DNA of 64,000 nt from Lyngbya aestuarii BL J. Lineage in GTDB: Bacteria > Cyanobacteriota > Cyanobacteriia > Cyanobacteriales > Microcoleaceae. Under the pieces are notes generated by a model. That model searched no databases. It saw nothing but the letters and a program-made list of their open reading frames with translations, and was not told where the DNA came from. Both the position numbers and the translations under genes were made by a program. Below, piece by piece: positions 9,632 through 18,336 of the stretch; position 1 is the stretch's first letter; every line of letters starts with the position of its first letter. Where the stretch lies: assembly GCF_000478195.2 (NCBI RefSeq), contig NZ_AUZM01000028.1, positions 1-64,000 of the forward strand, written 5' to 3'.

Positions 9632-10033
9632 TTAGGACTCACTCGGAACAAAGTCAAGGGCGGCGGAGTTCATGCAATAACGTTGACCTGTGGGAGCAGG
9701 GCCATCATTAAAGACGTGACCCAGATGAGCATCGCAAGCTCCACATAAGACTTCTGTGCGTTTCATAAACAGGCTACTATCTTCTTTGTAGCTAATGTTT
9801 TCTTCGCTAGCAGGTTTCCAAAAACTCGGCCAACCTGTTCCTGAATCATATTTAGCCTCGGAGGTAAATAACTCAGTCCCACAACAGACGCATTTGTAGG
9901 TTCCCGATTGTTTATTGTCGTGATATTTGCCTGTAAAAGCTGGTTCTGTTCCGTGTTTACGGGTAACTTTGAACTGTTCGGGAGTGAGTTGTTGTTTCCA
10001 CTCTTGTTCTGACTTTTGAACTTTCTCAACCAT
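9632..10033 (-). CDS. msrB: Peptide-methionine (R)-S-oxide reductase MsrB
   Basis: MsrB repairs the R-epimer of oxidised methionine in proteins. The 133-residue protein has the two zinc-binding C-x2-C pairs (Cys48/Cys51 and Cys97/Cys100), the [11 protein letters not shown] motif, [10 protein letters not shown], and the catalytic Cys120 in [10 protein letters not shown]. It is full length for a stand-alone MsrB. Single gene with its own upstream region, convergent with the ferredoxin gene. Confidence 0.97.
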   Translation of the reverse strand: MVEKVQKSEQEWKQQLTPEQFKVTRKHGTEPAFTGKYHDNKQSGTYKCVCCGTELFTSEAKYDSGTGWPSFWKPASEENISYKEDSSLFMKRTEVLCGACDAHLGHVFNDGPAPTGQRYCMNSAALDFVPSES

Positions 10034-10209
10034 AATTTCAGACTGGGTAATTAATAGGGGTATTTATTTGTAAATTATAATGATTTTGATAAAACTTAAC
10101 AATTCGCCGCACTCAAAAATAAAGAAGTCAGCATTCTTTGAAAAACTGACTTCCGCTCAATCGAATTCAATAGCAATCTAGAAGCGAGGAGAGAATAATT
10201 TTATTGCCT

Positions 10210-10635
10210 CTAATTTCGATTTAACCACTTCTGAGCATTCAGTCGCTGAACCACACCAAACACCAGCAAAGACAGGTTGATGCGACGTTCATCTCCCAAA
10301 AACGGCTCAATTCCACTGGGCTTAGAACCATTATCCGCGCAAGAGAATACCTTTTGAGCTTTAATATCTTCATTGGGGAAGTAAACATTAAATTGACGTT
10401 TACCCCCTTTCCATTGACCCATCACTTGCCAACAGGGTTCAGAAGTCCCTACACTGGCAGGAAGCTTTTCCTTGGCAAATTTCAACTCCAAGTCCTCAAG
10501 ACCTTGACTGGTCAACGCATCTCGCAAAGCGGGAATATAATGCTGTTCGATAAACTCAGGAAAGGGTTTATCTTCAACGGCAGGCGGCTTTTCTTTTTTC
10601 GCTGCTGGCTTTTTAGATTCAGTTTCTTCTGACAT
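10210..10635 (-). CDS. DUF2996 family protein, possibly NDH-1 subunit NdhV
   Basis: A 141-residue soluble protein with a Lys/Glu/Pro-rich N-terminal stretch and a conserved domain from PFPEFIEQHYIPALRDAL to RINLSLLVFGVVQRLNAQKWL, typical of cyanobacterial and plastid DUF2996 proteins. From memory, the NdhV subunit of the photosynthetic NDH-1 complex belongs to this family; I treat the link as probable, not proven. A longer reading frame begins at a TTG at 10653, but AAGGAA sits just before the ATG at 10635, so that start is preferred. Confidence 0.8.
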   Translation of the reverse strand: MSEETESKKPAAKKEKPPAVEDKPFPEFIEQHYIPALRDALTSQGLEDLELKFAKEKLPASVGTSEPCWQVMGQWKGGKRQFNVYFPNEDIKAQKVFSCADNGSKPSGIEPFLGDERRINLSLLVFGVVQRLNAQKWLNRN

Positions 10636-10842
10636 TGATATTTCCTTGCTCAAATCTCAGCAACAACTCACGAGAATTAGTAATCAGCGTATCGGTTTTT
10701 TCTCTAGATTCAGAGAAAAGAGAAGTGATCAATCACCCCATCACTGACTGCTACGAACTTCGGAGCAAAATGCCCATCTTATTATACCGTTCTCTGAGGG
10801 GAAGTCTAGCCAGATCGCGAAAAAAATAGAACATTGACCCGA

Positions 10843-11346
10843 TCAATTGGCTGAAGCATCGACCTCGATCACTTCTACATCCTCAATCGGTTGACCTTGA
10901 TGGACTAACTGTTTATGATCATTGGAATTCAAATTCACTCGCAGTTGATTTTGTCCAGGTTCGAGAGTACCAAGATAATACCAGTTTCCATAAATTCTCG
11001 TAATTTTTTCTCCGTTAACGTATAAGTGAGCGTGTCCTTCTCCGGGGCGGTCATTGCTGCTGGCGTGTTCGGGTGCGAAGCGAAAATTCGAGACTTTCAC
11101 CTCCAAGTTCCATCCTTTCATCTGATCAGGATGAACCACCAAATCAACGCTGGGAATGGGTTGACCCTCGGGAATTTCCATCGGTTCGTGATTGTGATTC
11201 ATCCCTTGTCCGTGACCATGTTCTCCGTGAGATTCGTGAGACAGTTCAACTGCTAAACTTCTTTGCACTTCACCCCGACTCAGTGAATTTCCAAACAAAA
11301 TTACAGTCACAACTGTAGCTAATGTGAGAAAACACCTAATGCTCAT
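10843..11346 (-). CDS. Secreted protein with histidine-rich N-terminal segment, unknown function
   Basis: I do not recognise a named family. The 167-residue product has a signal peptide (residues 1-about 30), then a segment with many His residues (HESHGEHGHGQGMNHNHEP), suggesting metal binding, and a beta-rich domain with FRFAPEH, GHAHLYVNGEKITRIYGNWYYLG and LRVNLNSNDHKQL. The HAHLYVNG and NDH motifs resemble small cupredoxin-like or copper-handling exported proteins, but that is inference. The gene is monocistronic as far as can be seen. The ATG at 11346 is the only good start. Confidence 0.8.
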   Translation of the reverse strand: MSIRCFLTLATVVTVILFGNSLSRGEVQRSLAVELSHESHGEHGHGQGMNHNHEPMEIPEGQPIPSVDLVVHPDQMKGWNLEVKVSNFRFAPEHASSNDRPGEGHAHLYVNGEKITRIYGNWYYLGTLEPGQNQLRVNLNSNDHKQLVHQGQPIEDVEVIEVDASAN

Positions 11347-11458
11347 TTAAGAATACAACTCCTGACTAAAAAACTTACATTAAAAATTCAGTAGTTGGAT
11401 TGTAAGTCAGGGGTTAAAGTGCGTCAAAAGACAGGCTGTCAAACTTGAGTTTCAAGGG

Positions 11459-12346
11459 TTAAATTTCCGCATAAGCCCGTTCAACTAAACGACGGGTTAA
11501 AGTTTGTACACCTGTATGAGTGTAGTAATTCGTGGTCATATCGAGAAACGCCGCCACATAATCGAGTTTGTCGTTACTAATATCAACAAAGTTTTGCAGA
11601 TTATTCACGACCTTTTCGGGGGTTAAATCTCGTTGAGCGACAAAATTTCCCATCCAACCCGTAACGGAATGAACACTTTCTTGAATGAAGTTCAATTTCC
11701 CTTCAGGGTTCTCGCCGGGAATCATGGGATTAATCCGCTTAAAGCCTTCATGTTTTTCTAATTCTTTCGGCGTGAGACTTTCAATTTTTTCTAATACAGC
11801 TTGTAGAAAATTCGGCCCTAAAGGAATTAAACCATCCAAACAGACCAACGCCGCCATCCGCATTAATGCTTCACCGCCATAGTCTGATAAAGCCCCAACA
11901 AAATCCCCAATACTATCACCAGGAATTCCATTAATCTGACAAAAAGCAACTAATTCAACGACAACTTTTAACGATAAATCAATCGCTTGGGCTTTATCCG
12001 CTTTGGGTGTTAGTTTATTTAAAATCCCCAAAAAACTGACCTGTTCACCAATTTTATTGGCTAAAGCTGCGGTTCCTAAAGCTGTTCCTGCACTATCAAT
12101 AGTCTGATATAACCACAATGCCCGTTGATATCCTTCAGACTTATCATTATACAGCCATAATGCCCGTTCACTAATTTGTTGAACTAAGGCTGGATCAGTT
12201 TCTCCCGTGTATTTTTCGACTGTATTGGCAAAACCAACAACATTCTCCCATTCGCCAGGAACCGCAAAATCCAAACCTCTCAACACCATAACGGTAATAC
12301 CACCCGTCGGCAGTTCATCGACTAACTCAATAATTGATTTACTCAC
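11459..12346 (-). CDS. Conserved protein of unknown function, mostly helical
   Basis: A 295-residue soluble protein with no signal peptide or membrane segment. I recognise no catalytic motif. It is rich in helical, alanine/leucine-containing stretches, and ends LTRRLVERAYAEI. Codon use and length fit a real gene. The start is a GTG at 12346, preceded by AAAGGAGA at good spacing, a strong ribosome binding site. It lies upstream of the secreted His-rich gene with 112 bases between them, so co-transcription is possible. Confidence 0.8.
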   Translation of the reverse strand: MSKSIIELVDELPTGGITVMVLRGLDFAVPGEWENVVGFANTVEKYTGETDPALVQQISERALWLYNDKSEGYQRALWLYQTIDSAGTALGTAALANKIGEQVSFLGILNKLTPKADKAQAIDLSLKVVVELVAFCQINGIPGDSIGDFVGALSDYGGEALMRMAALVCLDGLIPLGPNFLQAVLEKIESLTPKELEKHEGFKRINPMIPGENPEGKLNFIQESVHSVTGWMGNFVAQRDLTPEKVVNNLQNFVDISNDKLDYVAAFLDMTTNYYTHTGVQTLTRRLVERAYAEI

Positions 12347-12429
12347 AATAATTCTCCTTTTTTAGCTCTAGTTTTTGAGCTTTTAGCGACCAAAAAAACA
12401 AAGTTGTCTGGGACTCTCCAAAAAACAGT

Positions 12430-12927
12430 TTACTTAACTCGGGCTAAACCCGTCAAATTAAACTGAGTTAACCATTGTTCACGTTCGCTATCACTCAAAC
12501 TCTTAGAGGTGACTTTTACCTGATAGCGATTCGCGACTAAAAGAGCAGTTGTATTGCTACCTTGAGTCACAGCCGGATATCCGGCAATACTCTTATTGCT
12601 GTTTTGAAATTTAGAAGCCGCCGTGGGATTATTGGCTGTATCATTAATCGAAAGTAAGGCGACTTCTTCACCTCCTTCAGAAACTTTGGCCTGAGCAAAT
12701 CCTGATTTTTCCTGACGAAAATTAACTTTATAGTCTCCCTGACTTTTTGGGAAAAATTTATTAAACTCACCCCCCGACACAGGTTCCTCCGCCACGATTT
12801 GGCCGCCTGAATTGGATTGATCTGCCGTTGGAGGAGCAGAGGTCATCGTTGCATTGCAACCGGAAACAAACAGCGACAATGCCAACACACAGGCGATGAG
12901 AATATTGGGTAAACGTTTCAAGCTCAT
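12430..12927 (-). CDS. Small exported lipoprotein, unknown function
   Basis: A 165-residue protein with a lipoprotein signal: a hydrophobic segment ending in the lipobox LFVSGC, with the lipidated Cys at about residue 24. It then has a Ser/Gly-rich linker and a compact domain (EFNKFFPKSQGDYKVNFRQEKSGF, VALLSINDTANNP, NRYQVKVTSKSLSDSERE). The function is unknown. It is expected to sit at the periplasmic face of a membrane. It lies 83 bases upstream of the 295-residue unknown gene on the same strand. Confidence 0.85.
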   Translation of the reverse strand: MSLKRLPNILIACVLALSLFVSGCNATMTSAPPTADQSNSGGQIVAEEPVSGGEFNKFFPKSQGDYKVNFRQEKSGFAQAKVSEGGEEVALLSINDTANNPTAASKFQNSNKSIAGYPAVTQGSNTTALLVANRYQVKVTSKSLSDSEREQWLTQFNLTGLARVK

Positions 12928-13315
12928 ATAACTCTCTGGGATAGTAAAAGAACGGAAAAATTATCTTTCTATCTTATCAGAATGTGGCAAGGGGAGAGTG
13001 ATCAAACCCCTTTCGTGAGAATCGTTCAATTTTTGTATAATCAGTGTCTTGTTTAGGAGGTTGAAAGCAACGGAATGGGAAGTTCAGACTGTAATCAATC
13101 CGATTGCGGACCTGTGAAGAAATTTGATTTGTAAATGAGTGAAATTTAACCGCAAGGTCAACAATGAAGGTCGTCTGTGTTGAGACATCGCCAACCCCTG
13201 ACGGGAAAAAACAAAGCTCATCTATCCGGTTGGGGGTCATTTTCACGGGACAGCTTCGGAGTGAGTTAAAGTTCGCTCAAGGACAACGACACGAAAAAAT
13301 TTTGACTTCGGGGGG
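12928..13315. other. Gene-poor stretch upstream of the 5S rRNA promoter
   Basis: No protein family is recognisable here. A minus-strand reading frame of 89 codons (12977-13246) exists, but its sequence lacks any recognisable motif and I do not call it. The plus strand shows no tRNA-like cloverleaf and no 16S or 23S rRNA sequence, so the 5S gene downstream is not the tail of a normal rRNA operon within this window. Confidence 0.5.
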
Positions 13316-13344
13316 TTGACAAGCTCAAAGAAAGGCTATATAGT
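13316..13344 (+). promoter_or_regulatory. Sigma-70-type promoter of the 5S rRNA gene
   Basis: TTGACA (13316-13321) and TATAGT (13339-13344) are separated by 17 bases: a perfect -35 box and a near-perfect -10 box. Transcription would start around 13351, giving a leader of roughly 90 bases before the mature 5S sequence. Within the leader, CTAACGGAAAGGAAGCTGCTCGTTAG can fold into a hairpin (CTAACG pairs with CGTTAG), possibly a processing signal. Confidence 0.85.
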
Positions 13345-13439
13345 AGTTGAAGTGTGCAAGAGAAACAGCAAAACGCCTAACCTAACGGAAAGGAAGCTGC
13401 TCGTTAGCACAAAAGACCTAAAAAAGCATTTTAAAGCTT

Positions 13440-13557
13440 TTCTGGTGTCTATGGCTCGATGGAACCACACCGATCCATCTCGAACTCGGATGTGAAACGT
13501 TGACACGGCGAAGATACTTGGTGGGTAGCTGCCTGGGAAAATAGCTCGATGCCAGGA
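13440..13557 (+). rRNA. rrf: 5S ribosomal RNA, solitary copy
   Basis: The sequence from CTGGTGTCTATGG through GGAACCACACCGATCC, CGAACTCGGATGTGAAACG, GGTGGGTAGCTGCCTGGGAAAATAGCTCGATGCCAGG matches cyanobacterial 5S rRNA over its full length, and the two ends (CTGGTGTC / GATGCCAGG) can pair as helix I. No 23S or 16S rRNA precedes it; protein-coding genes lie on both sides. It has its own promoter and terminator. Exact ends are uncertain by a few bases. Confidence 0.93.
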
Positions 13558-13565
13558 TAATATGT

Positions 13566-13604
13566 AAAAGCCTTCTTCCAGTGATAAATCGGAAGGAGGC
13601 TTTT
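13566..13604 (+). terminator. Rho-independent terminator of the 5S rRNA gene
   Basis: AAAAGCCTTCTTCC (13566-13579) pairs with GGAAGGAGGCTTTT (13591-13604) through 14 base pairs with one wobble, an 11-base loop, and the T-tract included in the stem end. It begins about 9 bases after the 5S gene. Confidence 0.9.
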
Positions 13605-13677
13605 AATTGATTTGGAAGTCGCTCAAGTCTCAAAAGTAAAGTAAGGTAAGCATTGCCTACCCTACCCTAAACAGAAT

Positions 13678-15240
13678 TTATGCTTGCTCTAACCAACTCT
13701 GAACCATTGCAGTCGGAATGTAAACTTTAGAATGACTAAACATCGTCTTGAAAGTGTCTTGACCCCCCATGTTTAGAGCTTTTTGCAAACGTAATTTGAA
13801 TTGTGCATCCGTTTTAATCTTCTGCTCAACAGCGCGTTCAGCTTCTATATTCGTTTGTGTGTTTTCAGCAATTTGAGTGAGGAATTGTTGAACTTCTGAT
13901 TGAACAGACTTCAAAAATTCTTCATTTGTTCCGGTTGAGTTAGACCCATAAGTTGGCAAAGATTTTCCCTTTTTTAAGAGGTCTAATTGCTCCATACTGT
14001 TGTCAGGTGAACGAGGTTGACTCACATTGCGAACTGCATCGGCAACATCGATTCCAGTCGTTTGACGCAACTGTTCTAAAAATCCGGCAATTTTTGTGGC
14101 ATTAGTCCCATTTTCACTATTAATAACCGTGAGATTATCCACCTCAACTTCAGGAATTGTAGAAACAAGAGTTTGTAGCAATCCTTCCAGTTTTTGATAG
14201 AGAAAAATTTCTCGGGCATTTGTACCTGCGGCTTTCCAAGATTCCGCTAACCGTTGAGTCCCTTCGGCTCTGGCTTTTCCTTCTTCAATAATCTGAGCTG
14301 CATCTCCTTTTGCACGGGCAATTGCACGTTTACATTCTGCTTCTGCTGGTGCCACAATATCAGCTTGTAGCCTCTGTTCAACTTGAATAATCCGTGCTTT
14401 TTGAACCGGAAGTTCAGCCTGAGTTCGGGCTACTTCTGAAGCAATTTCCGACTCAGATTCAGCAATCACCGCATCTCGCTTAGTCATCGCATCTTTAACT
14501 CGACGTTCAGCTTCGGCGCGAGCGACTTCTATCTCAGTTTCTAACTGTTTGAGAGATGTATTTTTCTTGTTTTCTGCATTCCGAATCACCGAAGTGGCTT
14601 GGGCTTGGGCTTCAGCCATGCGAGCATCCCGGAGGAGTTCAGCCTGTTGTTGACGTCCGATAGAATCGAGATAACCGACTTCATCAGAAATATTTTGAAT
14701 TTGTAGGGTATCTAAAATCAACCCTAACCGTTCTAAATCATCCTCAGCTTCTTCTAATAAACTTTTAGCAAAAGCCAACTTATCACCGTTGACCTGTTCA
14801 GGAGTTAAGCTTGCTAATACCCCCCGTAAATTCCCTTCTAAAGTCTCTTTTGCCATTTGTTCGATTTCGTTGCGGGTTTTACCGAGTAAACGTTCAATGG
14901 CATTATGAATCGTCGGTTCTTCCCCAGCAATTTTAATATTAGCTACACTTTCAACCGTGAGCGGAATTCCCCCTTTTGAGTAAGCATTGGCAACTTTCAA
15001 CTCAATAATCATGTTGGTTAAATCCATCCGAAAAGCCTGTTCAAGTAGGGGAACTCGAATGCTACTTCCGCCTTTAACCAAACGATATCCAACTTCTTCT
15101 CTGTCCTCTACACGCCGATGTCCACCTGCAAAAATTAGCACTTCGCTGGGTTGACAAACATAGTAAAGGTTGCGAATAATAAATGCTCCGGCACCTGTAC
15201 CTAAACCTAATGTTGCGAGTAATGCAATGATAATTTCCAT
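13678..15240 (-). CDS. Flotillin-like SPFH-domain membrane protein (downstream copy)
   Basis: Flotillins are membrane scaffold proteins that oligomerise in lipid-ordered domains. This 520-residue protein has an N-terminal hydrophobic segment (residues 1-25), an SPFH/band-7 domain (about 30-210, with ELKVANAYSKGGIPLTVESVANIKI and ETLEGNLRGVLASLTPEQV), a long Ala/Glu-rich coiled coil (about 215-350) and a C-terminal extension ending in KVYIPTAMVQSWLEQA. The extension after residue 390 is not typical of flotillins. It follows a paralogue by 37 bases, so the two are probably co-transcribed. Confidence 0.9.
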   Translation of the reverse strand: MEIIIALLATLGLGTGAGAFIIRNLYYVCQPSEVLIFAGGHRRVEDREEVGYRLVKGGSSIRVPLLEQAFRMDLTNMIIELKVANAYSKGGIPLTVESVANIKIAGEEPTIHNAIERLLGKTRNEIEQMAKETLEGNLRGVLASLTPEQVNGDKLAFAKSLLEEAEDDLERLGLILDTLQIQNISDEVGYLDSIGRQQQAELLRDARMAEAQAQATSVIRNAENKKNTSLKQLETEIEVARAEAERRVKDAMTKRDAVIAESESEIASEVARTQAELPVQKARIIQVEQRLQADIVAPAEAECKRAIARAKGDAAQIIEEGKARAEGTQRLAESWKAAGTNAREIFLYQKLEGLLQTLVSTIPEVEVDNLTVINSENGTNATKIAGFLEQLRQTTGIDVADAVRNVSQPRSPDNSMEQLDLLKKGKSLPTYGSNSTGTNEEFLKSVQSEVQQFLTQIAENTQTNIEAERAVEQKIKTDAQFKLRLQKALNMGGQDTFKTMFSHSKVYIPTAMVQSWLEQA

Positions 15241-15277
15241 CGTTTTGAATGAATGAGTTTATGGGTCGTCAAAATCA

Positions 15278-16666
15278 CTAATTGTTCAGGGTAAATTCTT
15301 GAGGTTTTTTGCGTCCATTGGTTTCGGCGCGAGTGGCGGCAACTTTTACCCCTAAGATGTGATCCACACTATCGAGGAACTGACTAAAGATTTCAGGATA
15401 AGCTTTTACTAAACTCGCAATTGATTTCCCGTCGCCATTATCAATCACATTGACATTGCGAAGTTCTACTCGGCTAGGAACTTTTGCAGCTTCTTTGAGG
15501 ATCATTTCAATTTGCTGCAAGTAGAACAATTCGGAGGCATCTTGATCCATATCATGCCAAACTTTGGAGAGCAAATCGTTAACAAGGGCCTCAGCCTGAG
15601 CATTTTCGATCAACGGTGCGGCTTTTCCTTTAGCTTGCAGTTCCTTGGCTTGACGTTCGGCTTCAGCAGGTAAGACTTCATCTGCTTCTAAGCGTAACCG
15701 TTCTAATTCAGCGCGAACCGTTTGTAGGAGTTGTTCGGCACGGGCGCGGGCTTCTTTAGCGGCAGCGATGGTGCGTTCTTCCTCAGAACGGGCTTGCTGT
15801 TCGAGTTCAGCTTTGATTTTTCGCAGTTCGTTGTCTTTTTGTTGAATAATAGATAGGGCTTGAGTTTTGGCGACTTCGGATTGTCGTTTGCAGTCGGCTT
15901 CGATTTGTTCAGCTTCAGCCAGGGCGTTAGACTCGGCGATTTCTGCATCTCGCATAATCAGGGCAATTTGCCGACGTCCAATCGATTTGAGATAATCAAC
16001 GTCATCGGAAACGCTTTGAATTTTGAGTGTATCAAGCTGTAAACCGAGTTTGCTGAGATCGCGAGAAACGTCTTCAGCGATGCGTTGGGCGAAGCGTAGG
16101 CGGTCTTCGTTGAGTTGTTCGGGGGTGAGGGTACTGACAACACCTCTCAGGTTGCCTTCTAGGGTTTCACGGGCGACTCGGGAGATTTCAGAGCGATCGC
16201 GATCGAGAAAACGTTCAATGGCATTACCCACAATTGCCCGATCACTGGAGATTTTCACATTGGCAATGGCTTGAATATGGAGAGGGGTTCCACCTCGGGA
16301 GTAGGCGTTGGTGATTTCGACGGGAACGGGCATGGTTCGCAGATCCATTGTTTTGACCGTTTCCAAAATCGGAATACAAATGGTGCGTCCGCCAAAAATT
16401 ACTCGATAACCAACTTCGCCTTCTTTACTGCGATTTTTGCGACCGGAGAGGATTAAAATTTCGTTGGGTTTACAAATTTGTAGAAAGGTATTGAGAAACC
16501 AAATCAGAATAACAGTACCAAAAATGGTCAGGGCGATGGGTAACGCGGTGGAGATTTGTGCAGGTAATTCGCTGCGGTTCGTTGGGATAGACTCCACAGG
16601 TTGAACTTGCGCGACTTCTACTAAAATCGCGTCTTCTTCAGCATAGGCTACAAATTTATTGTTCAT
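15278..16666 (-). CDS. Flotillin-like SPFH-domain membrane protein (upstream copy)
   Basis: A 462-residue paralogue of the neighbouring SPFH protein. It has a longer hydrophilic N-terminus (about 35 residues), one transmembrane segment (about 40-66, IALTIFGTVILIWFLNTFL), the SPFH domain (EVGYRVIFGGRTICIPILE; ETLEGNLRGVVSTLTPEQL) and an Ala/Glu coiled coil (about 235-350). The tandem pair together with the NfeD-like gene upstream matches the common bacterial flotillin/NfeD association, in which NfeD-like proteins act with flotillins at the membrane. Confidence 0.92.
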   Translation of the reverse strand: MNNKFVAYAEEDAILVEVAQVQPVESIPTNRSELPAQISTALPIALTIFGTVILIWFLNTFLQICKPNEILILSGRKNRSKEGEVGYRVIFGGRTICIPILETVKTMDLRTMPVPVEITNAYSRGGTPLHIQAIANVKISSDRAIVGNAIERFLDRDRSEISRVARETLEGNLRGVVSTLTPEQLNEDRLRFAQRIAEDVSRDLSKLGLQLDTLKIQSVSDDVDYLKSIGRRQIALIMRDAEIAESNALAEAEQIEADCKRQSEVAKTQALSIIQQKDNELRKIKAELEQQARSEEERTIAAAKEARARAEQLLQTVRAELERLRLEADEVLPAEAERQAKELQAKGKAAPLIENAQAEALVNDLLSKVWHDMDQDASELFYLQQIEMILKEAAKVPSRVELRNVNVIDNGDGKSIASLVKAYPEIFSQFLDSVDHILGVKVAATRAETNGRKKPQEFTLNN

Positions 16667-16920
16667 TTTTTTAGGTTGAATAGATACAATGTTGAGTTCC
16701 GATTTGTTAATCTCTGAATCAATTTGAGATTGAGTGAGTGTTTGTCAATCACCGCTTAGGGCGTGGGGATAATTTTATGAAATGAAGGCTAAGATTTTGT
16801 GCATATTTATGATGGGTCTGTAACTCCAACGAGAGAACGGATCTGTTTTCCTAGTTTTTTAGCGATTTAGAGTCAATTGTAATCGGTTAATGTGATTTTT
16901 TTGAGAGGTTTGGAGTCCAG

Positions 16921-17538
16921 TTACTCCTCTGAAGATTGTCTAAAGGAAGCTTCAGAGACAACCCAGACTTTGTTTTTTTCGACTCCGACGACAAAGGCTT
17001 GATCTCCTTGAGAAAATGCTTTTAAGTCTTCTGTCATCGCCATCAGATCGAGGGTTGTTCCTTTAATCCTTAACCGCACTTTGCCTCTACTATTGTGATC
17101 GAATGGGATTTCTACTATACTCGGTAAACCCAATAAATCATCGGTGCGTACCAAACTATCAGCTTGTTGTCTTTGCAGAAAACGTAACGCCCAAACCATC
17201 GCAGTTCCACTCACAACGCCAACCGCAATTGATATCCACAAAATCAACTGAGGGGACATCGCCGGGTTCAGTCGGGAAAGGATAACTCCTGTTAAACCAA
17301 AAAAACATCCACCAAATGTCCAAAACCGCAAGCTGAAAAACGGTAATCCTAGTCCTCGGGGGCGTCGCCTGTTCTTCCGGGGGATATATTTATTTTCTTC
17401 TGTTTGAGCGGATTTATCAACAAGTGTAATGTCTGAATCAAAGTCCTGATCAAAATCAACGCCATCTAGTCCGGCGAAAGCAGCTAATGCCACAAAAACA
17501 CCGCCCACAACTAAACAGAATAGGTATAGAGTAAACAT
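16921..17538 (-). CDS. NfeD-like membrane protein with C-terminal OB-fold
   Basis: A 205-residue protein with an N-terminal transmembrane segment (1-22), an acidic then basic linker, two more membrane segments (about 68-115) and a soluble C-terminal domain (about 125-200, with SLVRTDDLLGLPSIVEIPFDHNS and GKVRLRIKG) that looks like the NfeD OB-fold. It lies upstream of the two SPFH genes on the same strand, with a 254-base gap. GGGGAG precedes the ATG at 17538. Confidence 0.8.
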   Translation of the reverse strand: MFTLYLFCLVVGGVFVALAAFAGLDGVDFDQDFDSDITLVDKSAQTEENKYIPRKNRRRPRGLGLPFFSLRFWTFGGCFFGLTGVILSRLNPAMSPQLILWISIAVGVVSGTAMVWALRFLQRQQADSLVRTDDLLGLPSIVEIPFDHNSRGKVRLRIKGTTLDLMAMTEDLKAFSQGDQAFVVGVEKNKVWVVSEASFRQSSEE

Positions 17539-17699
17539 AGGCTCCCCTAATAACGGGATACTTCATAATTACTGTAATCTTCGACCATTGGTCTATTTCT
17601 ATTTTCGCAAATTCGTTTCCGGATTCAGCAAACTTTTGTAACAAAAATAGGTCAATTATTGATCAAGTCTACAATTGATGTTCTCAATCCTTAAAAATT

Positions 17700-18323
17700 A
17701 TGACCTATCCTGCCGCACCCTGGACTCTCAAAGGTTATGCCCTTCAGACTCTACAATGGGTTGATGTGGCAAAAGTTCGCCCGATGATTCCCTCGCCCTT
17801 CAAGATTATTTCTCCTTGGCCGAATCAAACCCTCGGCGGAATTTATATTTCGACTTATCAATCGGGTTCTAGTTTAGAATACAATGAACTGATTATTAGT
17901 GCTGGACTGGTGAGGTATTCGGGTGAATGGGGCGGATGGATTTCTCATATTTATGTTGATGATGAAGATTCGGTTGCAGGGGGGCGAGAAATTTGGGGAC
18001 TTCCGAAACAATTGGCAGAATTTAAGTGGGAAGGACACAATAGGGTGACGGTTTCTCAAGGCGAAAATATTCTCTGTCGGCTGACTTATACTCAACCGAG
18101 TTGGAGTTTACCTCTGTCGTTAACAGTTCCAGCATTTGGCTATCAACAAGGGCGAATTCTACACTTTCAAAATCAGTTTAATTTTAATCTAAGTTTAATA
18201 AAAAGTCAAGTTGAAATTCCGCCAGAAAGTGTGTTTTATCCTCTCAATCTTGATAGATATTGGTTCACACTTTATCAAAACGCTCTAAATTTAGTTGTAG
18301 ATCAACCCCGAACCTTAGAATAG
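17700..18323 (+). CDS. Acetoacetate decarboxylase-like protein
   Basis: A 207-residue protein of the acetoacetate decarboxylase (ADC) family, whose members use a Schiff-base lysine. The diagnostic block SVAGGREIWGLPKQ (about residues 89-102) contains the Pro-Lys at the family active site; true ADC enzymes have GxPKK, so the second Lys is Gln here. Cyanobacterial members have unknown substrates and need not make acetone. It stands alone on the plus strand, 13 bases from the end of the convergent speE gene. Confidence 0.82.
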   Translation: MTYPAAPWTLKGYALQTLQWVDVAKVRPMIPSPFKIISPWPNQTLGGIYISTYQSGSSLEYNELIISAGLVRYSGEWGGWISHIYVDDEDSVAGGREIWGLPKQLAEFKWEGHNRVTVSQGENILCRLTYTQPSWSLPLSLTVPAFGYQQGRILHFQNQFNFNLSLIKSQVEIPPESVFYPLNLDRYWFTLYQNALNLVVDQPRTLE

Positions 18324-18336
18324 TTTTTTAAGCGAA

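Noticed and set aside
12977-13246. 89-codon minus-strand frame upstream of the 5S rRNA promoter
   Set aside because: No recognisable motif, no clear ribosome binding site, and a composition not distinguishable from chance.
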